IMG/VR virus record: IMGVR_UViG_3300022591_000013 | Location: 1-53,153 of that record | DNA length: 53,153 bases | Origin: a virus | Reading direction: 5' to 3' (one strand) | Shown: positions 41,208-49,559 of the stretch, piece after piece | How positions within the stretch are numbered: position 1 is the stretch's first letter | Layout of the letters: each line of letters opens with the position of its first letter | Made by a program: the position numbers and the translations under genes | Notes under the pieces: model-generated | What the model saw: only the letters and a program-made list of their open reading frames with translations | What the model was told of the DNA's origin: nothing | The model's database searches: none

Positions 41208-41848
41208 ACATAAACCCGAAAGCCGTAGGGGAGAACAAAGGGCGGGATGGAATGGAACCCACCCACCCCTTTAGGGGTAGGGGTGGGGTTCCATCCCGCA
41301 CTATCCTCCCCGTACGCGGTAATGACGTAGAAGTGGTGAAGGGATTATGTCGGACACTTGATGTACGTCAGCGAAAGGAGGTACGTGACTACATCGCCTA
41401 TCTCGACAAAGAGCAGGGCCAAGCAAACCTCTTGAGCGCGAGAGCAGGACAAGCCCTTGAGCGCGACGAGGAGATGTGGGCCGACAGTCTTGAGCAGACG
41501 TTGGGCGAAGCTCTAGGAAGCCCGCCGTCAGCCCGCAAACGATCGCCAGCGATCCTTGGGTCACTTAGGGCTAGCTACGCTGTTGTTGGTGCCTTTGTTC
41601 AAGCCCTAGGTATCGTGCAGCCAGTCAGCTACAACAGGAAAGTGCTGTACAACCTGCTGGCTGGGTTTGTAGTCGAGTATGCCAAGCAGCTCGCGGCCAA
41701 GATCGGCGCGCCGCTGACATTCAAGTTCGTGTTGCAGAACGTCGAAAAACTTCCAGCCCTATTCGACCGGGCGTACCCCGGGTACGCGCAAGCTGGGCTG
41801 GCGTGTATAGTTGTAGAGCATCTCATCAACCCAAAACCAAAGGAATAG
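41204..41848 (+). CDS. Unknown 214-aa protein
   Basis: ATG at 41204 overlaps the HTH stop. The first 40 residues are basic and disordered and are encoded partly by a strong hairpin (41244-41297); the rest is helical (LDVRQRKEVRDYIAYLDKEQ; LYNLLAGFVVEYAKQLAAKI). The true start could lie after the hairpin, for example the GTG at about 41336. No family recognised. queE follows at once. Confidence 0.58.
   Translation: MNINPKAVGENKGRDGMEPTHPFRGRGGVPSRTILPVRGNDVEVVKGLCRTLDVRQRKEVRDYIAYLDKEQGQANLLSARAGQALERDEEMWADSLEQTLGEALGSPPSARKRSPAILGSLRASYAVVGAFVQALGIVQPVSYNRKVLYNLLAGFVVEYAKQLAAKIGAPLTFKFVLQNVEKLPALFDRAYPGYAQAGLACIVVEHLINPKPKE
41244..41297 (+). other. Strong GC-rich inverted repeat inside the 41204 gene
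   Basis: GGGATGGAA (41244-41252) is the exact reverse complement of TTCCATCCC (41289-41297). Inside it, CCC/ACCC/ACCCCT faces AGGGGTAGGGGTGGGG around a TT loop, so a long stem forms. It contains three G4 tracts, one short of a standard quadruplex. It could attenuate or process the mRNA between the HTH gene and queE. Confidence 0.6.
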
Positions 41849-41849
41849 C

Positions 41850-42572
41850 ATGTTCGGCACAAACCCAATTCGGAAGCAGGATCTCAAGGACGGCGCAACG
41901 CTCCGCGTGCAGGAGATATTCAAGACGGTGCAAGGCGAAGGGCCGCATGCGGGGCGACCAGCAATCTTCGTTCGGCTGGCAGGCTGTAACCTGCGCTGCA
42001 CCTTCTGCGATACAGACTTCGAGAGCGGCTACCAAAACCAGCTCTCAATCCCCGACATCATGCAGATGATCGCCAATGCCAAACAGGAGTCGCACATATC
42101 CCTGGTCGTGATCACGGGCGGCGAGCCGCTGCTTCAGAACATCATCCCGCTGATCAAGCTCCTTCGTCGGTCCGCATACGATGTGCAGATAGAGACGGCC
42201 GGGACGGTCTGGATCCCCGAGCTCGATCAGCTTCTGTTCTTCCTAGGTGCAGATTCGCTGGTGTGCTCGCCCAAGACCCCTAAGATCCACCCGGACGTGT
42301 CGCGCATGTGCAGTCACTGGAAATACATCGTCAGTGAGACGAACGTGTCGGACGAGGACGGACTGCCAAACATGAGCACCCAGCCTGGCGCTGCCAAGGA
42401 AGGCCCGCTGTACCGCCCGCCGCCCAACTCCCACGGCGTGATCTGGGTGCAGCCGCTTGACTCCGGCGACAAGGAGCAGAACATACGGAACCTGTACGCC
42501 TCGATCGAATCCTGCATGAAGTTTGGGCACCGCCTGTCCGTGCAGATCCACAAAGTGATCGGGCTCCCGTGA
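41850..42572 (+). CDS. queE: QueE, 7-carboxy-7-deazaguanine synthase
   Basis: A 240-aa radical SAM enzyme that turns 6-carboxytetrahydropterin (from QueD) into 7-carboxy-7-deazaguanine. The cluster motif C46-x3-C50-x2-C53 (CNLRCTFC) is visible, with the typical QEIFKTVQGEGPHAGRPAIF upstream, VVITGGEPLLQ near 88 and SPKTPKIHPD near 140. AAAGGAAT precedes the ATG. The stop overlaps the GTG of the flap nuclease gene. Confidence 0.94.
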   Translation: MFGTNPIRKQDLKDGATLRVQEIFKTVQGEGPHAGRPAIFVRLAGCNLRCTFCDTDFESGYQNQLSIPDIMQMIANAKQESHISLVVITGGEPLLQNIIPLIKLLRRSAYDVQIETAGTVWIPELDQLLFFLGADSLVCSPKTPKIHPDVSRMCSHWKYIVSETNVSDEDGLPNMSTQPGAAKEGPLYRPPPNSHGVIWVQPLDSGDKEQNIRNLYASIESCMKFGHRLSVQIHKVIGLP

Positions 42573-43468
42573 ATCAGCGCGTCCTGCTGGCCGTCGATTT
42601 ATCGAACCAAGCATACAAGGCGGCAGCGAGCCACCCGCTGCTGTCTTCCGGTGATACCTTCACCGGCGGTCTGTACGGGTTCCTGGGTGCAATGCAGAAG
42701 GCGATTGCCGCGGTCGATGCAACAGACATCGTCATCTGCGAGGATCGAAAGCCCTACGTCAGGTCTGACCTGTACCCGCAGTACAAGGAGCTGCGAAAGA
42801 CCACGCGCGACCCCGAGCTGTATGAGAAGGCGCAAGCCACGATCGCGCTGATCAAGAAGCTGCTAGCAGTTACGGGGTGGCCGCTGTGGGCACTGCGCGG
42901 GTTCGAGTCGGACGACCTGATCAGCCATGCTGCGATCAAGTATCGCAACCGCTACAAGCACGTCATTGCCATGAGCAACGACAGCGACCTGTACCAGCTC
43001 TTCAAGTATCCGGGCTTCGCGATCTGGAAAGGGAAGAAAGGGCTCTACACCCGGCCCGAGTACGAGCGCGAGTTCGCCGGACTTCCGCTTGAGCACCTTC
43101 CGACCGCACTTGCGCTGATGGGCACGCACAACGAGGTGGAGGGTGTGCGGGGCATAGGGATCGTGACGGCGGTCAGTATAGTTTCCCATCCATTCAAGTT
43201 ACGGCAGGCACTGGATCAGCATGCTGATATCGTCGCACGCAATCTTGAGCTGATCCACCTGCCGCACAAAGACTTCCCGCGTGAGCTGTCAATCCCTGCG
43301 TACTCGAGGCAGTTCGTCGAGCGCGAGCTGCTTCGGTTCTGCGGCAGGTACGACATCAACGTGACCAGAGATATGTGCATCGCATTCGAACGCATAGGGA
43401 CAAGCCATGAAAGAGGAGTTGCTATCAGGGGCGCTACAAGAAAACATATTGACCCTGCTGGTCTTTGA
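42569..43468 (+). CDS. 5'-3' exonuclease / flap endonuclease
   Basis: A 299-aa FEN/PIN-fold nuclease that would remove RNA primers and flaps, a function the UDG-PolA fusion lacks. Seen: LLAVDLSNQAYKA near the N-terminus (first Asp), EDRKPYVRSDLYPQYKELRK, RGFESDDLISHAA (ExxDD), MSNDSDLYQL, and the helix-hairpin-helix-like GVRGIGIVTA. GTG start at 42569 overlaps the queE stop. Confidence 0.88.
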   Translation: MNQRVLLAVDLSNQAYKAAASHPLLSSGDTFTGGLYGFLGAMQKAIAAVDATDIVICEDRKPYVRSDLYPQYKELRKTTRDPELYEKAQATIALIKKLLAVTGWPLWALRGFESDDLISHAAIKYRNRYKHVIAMSNDSDLYQLFKYPGFAIWKGKKGLYTRPEYEREFAGLPLEHLPTALALMGTHNEVEGVRGIGIVTAVSIVSHPFKLRQALDQHADIVARNLELIHLPHKDFPRELSIPAYSRQFVERELLRFCGRYDINVTRDMCIAFERIGTSHERGVAIRGATRKHIDPAGL

Positions 43469-44849
43469 CGATGAGTTCTGCCCCATCGTCCGTAACACGG
43501 TCAGCGCCAATCTATTCGAGTCGAAGATATTCAAGGAGATTGCATCGCATGCGATTGACTACTTCGACCAGTTCAAGGAAGCAATCAAGGAGCACCTAGC
43601 AGATGAGCTAGAGGGCATCCTCGACGGAACGGACAAGCGCAAGGCCGCGAGCTACAAGCGCGTCCTCGATAACCTATTCATGGCCAAGGACGGCATGAAC
43701 AGGGAGTACGTCGTATCCAAGCTCAACGTCTTCGTCCGGCAGCAGGGGCTGAAGTCCGCCATCGTCAAGGCAGTTGAGGCGGTGGAGAGCGGCAATATCG
43801 ACCAAGCCGAGATAGAGCTGAACAAGGGGCTGTCGTCGCAGATGGTCTCCTTCGAGCTTGGCACGAACTTCTCCGATCCCAAGCAGTCGCTCCAGTTCTT
43901 CGACCACGTTGCAGACGGGATACAGACAGGCATCGGGCAGTTGGACCGACGCGATATCTGCCCGCGACGGCAGGAGCTGTTCATGTTTGTTGCCCCTGCG
44001 AAGAAGGGCAAATCGTGGGCTCTCATCCAGGTGGGGAAGTACGCACTGCTTCAGCGCAAGAAGGTGTTGCACGTTACGCTTGAGATGTCGGAGCAGCGGG
44101 TCAGCATGCGCTACATCCAGAGCTTCTTCTCGATCTCCAAGCGGGAGGCGAAATTGCAGTGCCCGAAATTCACCTTGGACGAGTATGGGCAGTTCAGCAA
44201 CATCACCATGGAGGAGATCGTCCGCCCTACGTTGAAGGATGCAGGCATCCGCGCCCACCTGACTTCCCGACTGACGCGAGAGTTCAGGAAACGCCCGCCG
44301 CTAATCATCAAGCAGTTTCCCACCGGTTCGCTGACCATACCAATGCTCAATGCGTACCTTGACGGCCTCGAGAGATTCCACAAGTTCGTGCCAGACGTGC
44401 TGATCGTGGATTATCCCAAGCTCATGAAGCTCGACGCGCAGAACCTGCGGATAGAGCTGGGAGGGATTACGGAGAAGCTCCGCGGGGTAGCGGTGGAAAG
44501 GAACCTAGCACTTGTCACGGCTGCACAAGGCAATCGTGATTCGGCCAGCGCCCAGATCGTGACGGACACGATGATCGGCGAAGACTACAGCCAGATCGCT
44601 ACCGCAGACAACGTCGTCACCTACACGCAGACAGCGCAGGAAAAGGCCCTAGGGTTGGCTAGGCTGTACGTGTCGAATGGGCGCAACGACGAGGACAAGT
44701 TCGTCGTGCTGGTATCGCAGTCTTATGCGATAGGGCAGTTCTGCCTCGACTCGGCAATGATGGCGAACCACTACGACGATCTCCTTGAGCGGCTATCTCC
44801 TACCGCAGAGGGGAGGCGCCGCAGGCGTGCAGCAGGCGACCGCGAATGA
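43407..44849 (+). CDS. DnaB-like replicative helicase
   Basis: A 480-aa hexameric-helicase-type protein. The helical N-terminal domain runs to about 150. The RecA-like C-terminal domain has Walker A APAKKGKSW near 196, VLHVTLEMSEQRVSMRY, Walker B DVLIVDYPKLM near 333, and LVTAAQGNR as motif H3. GAAAGAGG-type SD. It overlaps the flap nuclease gene by 62 bp, an unusually long overlap here, so a slightly later start is possible. It works with the primase at 46462. Confidence 0.88.
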   Translation: MKEELLSGALQENILTLLVFDDEFCPIVRNTVSANLFESKIFKEIASHAIDYFDQFKEAIKEHLADELEGILDGTDKRKAASYKRVLDNLFMAKDGMNREYVVSKLNVFVRQQGLKSAIVKAVEAVESGNIDQAEIELNKGLSSQMVSFELGTNFSDPKQSLQFFDHVADGIQTGIGQLDRRDICPRRQELFMFVAPAKKGKSWALIQVGKYALLQRKKVLHVTLEMSEQRVSMRYIQSFFSISKREAKLQCPKFTLDEYGQFSNITMEEIVRPTLKDAGIRAHLTSRLTREFRKRPPLIIKQFPTGSLTIPMLNAYLDGLERFHKFVPDVLIVDYPKLMKLDAQNLRIELGGITEKLRGVAVERNLALVTAAQGNRDSASAQIVTDTMIGEDYSQIATADNVVTYTQTAQEKALGLARLYVSNGRNDEDKFVVLVSQSYAIGQFCLDSAMMANHYDDLLERLSPTAEGRRRRRAAGDRE

Positions 44850-46432
44850 TTGCCAAGGACGCCCTCAAAGCGTACATGTCTCGGGAGCTGGACTCCTGCA
44901 CTTGGATGAAGAAGCTCCCGCGCGAAGTGCTCGAACGGGAGCTTCGTGGTTTCAAGGTGCGCCCCAAGTTCAAGGGCCGCGATCCTTGGACGCACCAGCT
45001 GGCCTGCTTCCTGATCGGGTGCAGTTATCCCGAATACTTGTTTCTTCTCGACATGGGATTAGGCAAGACGCGCATTCTTCTCGACCTGATGACGCAGCGC
45101 CAACGCGAGGGCAGGTTCAGCAGGGCAATCGTGACTGTTCCTCGGCTTGTCAATCTGGGGTCGTGGGAGGATGCGATTAGGGAGTATTCGGACTTCGAGC
45201 CCAACATCGTCAGCGGCAGCGTCGAGGAAAAGTGGGAAGCACTATCCAACCCGAAGGGCGATATCACGGTCATCGACTATCCGGGGCTTCAGCATGCACT
45301 GTCGTCGCGCCTGTCCGGAAGCAAGATGTCAGAGAAGGGCCAGCGCGCAGGTAAGAACTTCGAGTACGGCAAGGATGACAAGCGCATCCGGCAGGTGGCG
45401 AAGCTGTACTCGTTCTTCGGGATGGACGAGAGCCACAAGTCGAAGAACAAGGATGCCCTGCGGTTCAAGTTATTGAAGCGGCTGACGGCGACAATGCCCT
45501 ACAGATACGCCACGACAGGAACGCTCTTCGGCAGGAACCCCGAGGACATCTGGGCACAGTTCTACTTGGTAGATCACGGCGAGACATTCGGCGACACGCT
45601 AGGGATGTTCCGCGCTGCATTCTTCCGCGAGGTTGAGAACTACTGGAAGCAGGAGTTCGCCTTCAACAAAGGCATGACGCGCGAGCTGTATCGGTTCCTG
45701 CACCACCGCTCTATTCGGTACTCCGAGGACGAATGCCTTGACCTCCCGCGCCGCAGGCACGTGACGATACCGATTCGATTCACAGAGGAGCAGCGTGACC
45801 ACTACATGCGCGCAGTGGATGGGCTGATCAATGCAAGAGGTGAATTGAAGGAGCTTGACTCGAACTATCTACGCATGCGGCAGATATGCGCTGGGTTCCT
45901 CGAGTGGCGCGAGGGCGACGAGAAGGCCCGCGTCATATTCCGCAACAACCCGAAACTGGACGCCCTCGAGCGGCTGGTCGTCGAGTCTGGGGACTCCAAG
46001 CTGGTGGTCTCCCACGAATACACTCTGTCCGGGCAGATGATCACGGAACGCCTCGACGAGATGGGCGTCAAGTTCGAATGGCTGTATGGCAAGTCGAAGG
46101 ACCCAATCAATGCCGTGCGCCGCTTCCTAGCAGACCCCGACAAGCGCGTGTTCGTGATGAACAGCGAGTCTGGCGGCACAGGTACGGACGGACTCCAGAA
46201 ACAGGCGCGGTATCTTGTCTTCTACGAAAGCCCCGTATCGCCAATAACCCGCCAGCAGGTACTGAAGCGCGTGCATCGCCCCGGGCAGGAACGCGAGCCC
46301 GTGATCTACGACCTAGTCATGGAGAAGTCGATAGACGCTCGCATTCTGGGCTTCGTAAAGGAAGGCCAGGACCTACATGCGGCAGTGGTAGATGGGCGCG
46401 TTGATCCAAGAAGTTTTTCACTGTTGCGTTAA
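44846..46432 (+). CDS. SNF2-type SF2 helicase/ATPase
   Basis: A 528-aa helicase. Motif I FLLDMGLGKTRIL near 68, motif II FGMDESHKSK (DESH) near 195, motif III-like YATTGTLFGRNPEDIW, and in the second domain VVSHEYTLSGQMI, VMNSESGGTGTDGLQ (motif V) and QVLKRVHRPGQE (motif VI). It resembles phage SNF2-like DNA translocases used in recombination or replication restart. ATG overlaps the helicase stop. Confidence 0.9.
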   Translation: MIAKDALKAYMSRELDSCTWMKKLPREVLERELRGFKVRPKFKGRDPWTHQLACFLIGCSYPEYLFLLDMGLGKTRILLDLMTQRQREGRFSRAIVTVPRLVNLGSWEDAIREYSDFEPNIVSGSVEEKWEALSNPKGDITVIDYPGLQHALSSRLSGSKMSEKGQRAGKNFEYGKDDKRIRQVAKLYSFFGMDESHKSKNKDALRFKLLKRLTATMPYRYATTGTLFGRNPEDIWAQFYLVDHGETFGDTLGMFRAAFFREVENYWKQEFAFNKGMTRELYRFLHHRSIRYSEDECLDLPRRRHVTIPIRFTEEQRDHYMRAVDGLINARGELKELDSNYLRMRQICAGFLEWREGDEKARVIFRNNPKLDALERLVVESGDSKLVVSHEYTLSGQMITERLDEMGVKFEWLYGKSKDPINAVRRFLADPDKRVFVMNSESGGTGTDGLQKQARYLVFYESPVSPITRQQVLKRVHRPGQEREPVIYDLVMEKSIDARILGFVKEGQDLHAAVVDGRVDPRSFSLLR

Positions 46433-46439
46433 TCAAAAG

Positions 46440-46449
46440 TTATATATAA
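46440..46449 (+). promoter_or_regulatory. TTATATATAA element before the primase gene
   Basis: The palindrome TTATATATAA ends 12 nt before the primase ATG and recurs at 10009. As a -10-like element it would place the mRNA start at or very near the ATG, and there is no Shine-Dalgarno sequence, so the primase message could be almost leaderless. Confidence 0.4.
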
Positions 46450-46461
46450 ATTCGGTCATCT

Positions 46462-47475
46462 ATGGCATCACCTCTCAACTGGCTGCGCGTTCTCAACTCG
46501 TCTGGAATCGAGTACGTAGAGCGCGGCAGCAACGTGGCAAAAGGCCACGTCAACATCCACTGCCCGTGGTGCGGTTCGGCTGACCCGTCGCACCATCTCG
46601 GCATAGAGCTGTCAACGGGATACTGGGGGTGTTGGCGAAACGCCCAGCACCGCGGCAAGTCACCACTACGCCTGCTGGTACGCCTGCTAGGGGTTTCGTA
46701 CTACAAAGCCCGAGAGATAGCAGGGCTGACGGACGACTACGCGGACCCTGAGGGATTCGATGCGGTCGCAGCTCGAGTTATGCAGCGCGGGCAGGTAGAG
46801 ATCGAGCAGCTCTTCAAGCGCAACGCCCTCAAGATACCGGAAGGGAACCGGCCGATCGTCAATAGCGGCGCCACCCGCAGGCATTGGGAATACCTCGTGT
46901 ATGATCGCGGCTTCCTGCCTTGCGACATCCCGCTGCTGCTGGACTGGTATCTCGTTGTCGGCAGCGTCAGCGGGACGTACCGGGATCGGGTGCTCTTGCC
47001 TTATGTCATGGAGTGGGAGCTCGTGGCATGGACTGCGCGTGCGATCGCGGACGCCAAGATCAGATACCTGGACCTGTCGAAAGACGAATGCGTCGTCGAG
47101 CCCAAGCAAACGCTGTACAACCACGATGCGGCATTCGCAGGCGGGCATACGCTGCTGGTGGTAGAAGGCCCGTTCGATGCCTTGAAGCTTGATCTGTACG
47201 GGCGCGATTGGGGGGTGCGCGCGGTTGCACTCTCCACGAACAGCATCCAGGACCAGCAGATCTACCTGTTGGAGGAGGCGGCACCAAACTTCTCGCAGGT
47301 GCTAGTGATGATGGATAACGCAGGTCAGTTGGGAGTGGTGGATTCAATGCGGATGCGGGAGCTTCTATCGCAGGTACCAAACCTGGGATTCGCGCCCGTG
47401 CCCTACGGAAGGAAGGACGGCGGCGATCTACTGCCGAATGAGGTTATCAACTACGCAAGGAGCATAACAACATGA
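46462..47475 (+). CDS. DNA primase (zinc-binding and Toprim domains)
   Basis: A 337-aa primase. Zinc motif: C34-x2-C37 (HCPWCG), then C57 and H63 (YWGCWRNAQHRG). Toprim: LVVEGPFDALKL (Glu) near 233 and MMDNAGQLG (Asp) near 279. It lacks a helicase domain; the DnaB-like helicase is separate. No SD precedes the ATG at 46462; an AT-rich TTATATATAA lies just upstream. Its stop overlaps the next gene. Confidence 0.88.
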   Translation: MASPLNWLRVLNSSGIEYVERGSNVAKGHVNIHCPWCGSADPSHHLGIELSTGYWGCWRNAQHRGKSPLRLLVRLLGVSYYKAREIAGLTDDYADPEGFDAVAARVMQRGQVEIEQLFKRNALKIPEGNRPIVNSGATRRHWEYLVYDRGFLPCDIPLLLDWYLVVGSVSGTYRDRVLLPYVMEWELVAWTARAIADAKIRYLDLSKDECVVEPKQTLYNHDAAFAGGHTLLVVEGPFDALKLDLYGRDWGVRAVALSTNSIQDQQIYLLEEAAPNFSQVLVMMDNAGQLGVVDSMRMRELLSQVPNLGFAPVPYGRKDGGDLLPNEVINYARSITT

Positions 47476-47867
47476 AGTACAGTCTGGGCAATATCAACGG
47501 GAAGCCGCTGCTGGCGGAAGCAGAGGACCCGCACAAGGGGAGGACAATCCGCGCGTACTACATCAATTCTGACACCGAGGTTCAGCTGCACGACGGGATC
47601 GACTCTTGGATCGCTACCGTGGGAACCTGTCTTCCCAGCATGAAGCTGGCGGACAAGATCGCTGCACTGCGCTCCGGCGGAATGCCGCTTGCTCGCCCGC
47701 GCGTTCGGGTTCTAGAGGACGACGAGCCTGATCGGTTCTGCATCACGACTCCCGACGGTGACTGCATCAGTGACGATCCTCGGTGCATGCACAACAAGCA
47801 GCTGTCTGTTGATGAAGGAGGGGTGGGTATTCGCCGTCGCCCTCGGAGGCGCGCCCATGTCGGCTAG
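47472..47867 (+). CDS. Unknown 131-aa protein
   Basis: ATG at 47472 overlaps the primase stop. N-terminal beta-like half (MKYSLGNINGKPLLAEAEDP), a middle TPDGDCISDDPRCMHNKQL with two Cys and a basic C-terminus (GIRRRPRRRAHVG). The last codons overlap the start of the sigma-like gene. No family recognised. Confidence 0.6.
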   Translation: MKYSLGNINGKPLLAEAEDPHKGRTIRAYYINSDTEVQLHDGIDSWIATVGTCLPSMKLADKIAALRSGGMPLARPRVRVLEDDEPDRFCITTPDGDCISDDPRCMHNKQLSVDEGGVGIRRRPRRRAHVG

Positions 47868-48441
47868 TCCGCGGCCTCGCAGGTACATACCCAAGTTCGA
47901 GGGCGCGATAGAGGGCTATGTCGTGAATTTCCTACGCACCAACTTCTGGCGCGTGCAAGGCAGCATGGAATTTCAGGACTGTATGCAGGAAGCCCACTAT
48001 CTGTTTCTTCGCCTTGCTGACCGCTACGGTGTGCTGGATACGCCGCAGCATTTCATGGGCCTGTTCAAGCGGGCCTGGCACAACCACTTCACCGACCTAT
48101 CGAACATCGACACCAAGCTACGCGCAGAGGTATCCGAAAGCCAGCTCTCGCTTGAGGAAGAGTCCGGCATGACGTACATCAGCCTAGTCGAGCGGCTGGT
48201 CGGAGATACAGACTGCGCTGGATATATCGCGGTCATGTTGCAGCAGGCACCAGCCGACGTCAGGACGGTGCTGTCGTTCTTTGTTGTGGCTCCGCAGGAT
48301 CTAGTCGATCTCACGTTCAGCTCATGGCGCAAGTCGCGCCGAAAAAAGGAAGGAGGTAACAACATGCTCTGCCAGGTTCTCGGGTTTGCCCCGGGAACCG
48401 ATCTTCTCGGCAAGGTGGCAGACTATTTCAAAATGACGTAG
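47857..48441 (+). CDS. Sigma-factor-like protein
   Basis: A 194-aa protein. Residues about 30-90 (FQDCMQEAHYLFLRLADRYG, FMGLFKRAWHNHFTDLSNI) resemble sigma region 2, which binds core polymerase and the -10 element. A second helical part could be region 4. The start is ATG 47857 with GGAGG 7 nt upstream; longer in-frame starts lack a ribosome site. It could direct host RNA polymerase to phage promoters, perhaps those with TATATA boxes. Similarity is by pattern only. Confidence 0.5.
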   Translation: MSASPRPRRYIPKFEGAIEGYVVNFLRTNFWRVQGSMEFQDCMQEAHYLFLRLADRYGVLDTPQHFMGLFKRAWHNHFTDLSNIDTKLRAEVSESQLSLEEESGMTYISLVERLVGDTDCAGYIAVMLQQAPADVRTVLSFFVVAPQDLVDLTFSSWRKSRRKKEGGNNMLCQVLGFAPGTDLLGKVADYFKMT

Positions 48442-48445
48442 TGGC

Positions 48446-48455
48446 CTGTATATAT
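48446..48455 (+). promoter_or_regulatory. CTGTATATAT element, second copy
   Basis: Exact copy of the 10-mer at 12386-12395, between the sigma-like gene and the acidic duplicated-domain gene (ATG 48507). Candidate -10-like element; TTTCAA 17 nt upstream is only a weak -35. Confidence 0.4.
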
Positions 48456-48506
48456 GAACACTGGGCCTAAACCAGTAGAACCCTCTCAACGTACAAGGAG
48501 CAGCAC

Positions 48507-49472
48507 ATGAGCAAGATTCAACAGGAGCTGGCGGCATCAACGGAAGTCACGAAGAAGCGCGGGCAGGATGACCAGGAGTATCTGAAGGCATTGATCAAGG
48601 CCACATCCGACCTGGCCGACGCGCAGTGGAACAAGCTGAGCACCGAAGCCCAGGACTGGTTCAACGAGGCTGCGGACGCCATGAACTCCAAGAAGGACAT
48701 TCCGGCTTTCCCCGATGCGGTCAAGGAAGAGAAGGAAGAGACCACGACCCGCCGCCGCGGCGCTGCCAAGGAAGAGACCAAGGCCAGTCCGGTGGTGGGC
48801 GATAAGGTCACGATCGTCACCTTGCGCGACAAGACGATCAGCGGCAAGGTCGTCGAGATCGACAAGGAGATCATCGTGGTCGATTCCGACGGCGAGGAAC
48901 TCGAGGTCGCGCACGACCGCATCAAGTCTCTGACCATCGCGTCTGCCGTTGACAAGCCCTCCCGCCGCAAGGCAGCAGACGACGAGCCCGAGGCCCCGGC
49001 GGTTGCCGAGCCGAAGGTGGGTGACAACATCACGGCCGTCACCGCCCGCGACAAGGAGTACTCCGGCGAGGTGATCGAGGTCGATGACGACTTGGTCGTG
49101 ATCAAGGACAAGGACGGCGAGGAACTCGAGCTGACCCCATCCAAGCTGAAGTCGCTGGTCATCGCTGCCACCGAAGTCAAGTCTTCCCGCCGCAAGGCAG
49201 CAGACGACGGCGAGGCCACGACCCGCAGTGCGAACAAGGACGCTGCGGCCGGCGACAAGCCCAAGCGCACCTCGGCGAAGGACAACGGCGGCGTCAGCGC
49301 CACGGTCAGGATGCGCGAGCTGATCGTCGATGACATGGAAGCCAAGGTCGATGACATCGCCAAGGCACTGAAGAAGGAAGGAATCCAGTATCGCGACAAC
49401 ACGCTCAACCTCGTCTTCGCCGATGTGCATAAGTTGCTGGCCATCATGCGCGCCAAGAAGGTCATCAAGTAA
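48507..49472 (+). CDS. Charged protein with a duplicated SH3-like domain
   Basis: A 321-aa protein; AAGGAG precedes the ATG. After a helical N-terminus (1-65) two similar units of about 47 residues occur: VVGDKVTIVTLRDKTISGKV and after, near 95-142, and KVGDNITAVTARDKEYSGEV and after, near 169-216. Both continue to a D(G)EELE...IKSL/LKSL ending. Each looks like a KOW/SH3-type barrel. Basic-acidic linkers (SRRKAADD) follow each unit, and a helical C-terminal domain ends the protein. It may be a nucleoid-like or DNA/RNA-binding protein. It has its own promoter-like element and terminator, suggesting high expression. Confidence 0.68.
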   Translation: MSKIQQELAASTEVTKKRGQDDQEYLKALIKATSDLADAQWNKLSTEAQDWFNEAADAMNSKKDIPAFPDAVKEEKEETTTRRRGAAKEETKASPVVGDKVTIVTLRDKTISGKVVEIDKEIIVVDSDGEELEVAHDRIKSLTIASAVDKPSRRKAADDEPEAPAVAEPKVGDNITAVTARDKEYSGEVIEVDDDLVVIKDKDGEELELTPSKLKSLVIAATEVKSSRRKAADDGEATTRSANKDAAAGDKPKRTSAKDNGGVSATVRMRELIVDDMEAKVDDIAKALKKEGIQYRDNTLNLVFADVHKLLAIMRAKKVIK

Positions 49473-49506
49473 CCCCCCTTCTGGGCCAACAGGTCTTAAT
49501 AGGCCG

Positions 49507-49542
49507 CGCCTGCGGGAGTGATCTCGCAGGCGTTTTACTTTT
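49507..49542 (+). terminator. Rho-independent terminator
   Basis: CGCCTGCG (49507-49514) and CGCAGGCG (49525-49532) form an 8-bp stem extended by GGA/TCT, followed by TTTTACTTTT. It separates the acidic-protein gene from the modification operon. Confidence 0.9.
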
Positions 49543-49559
49543 GAAAGAGAGGAATTGAA

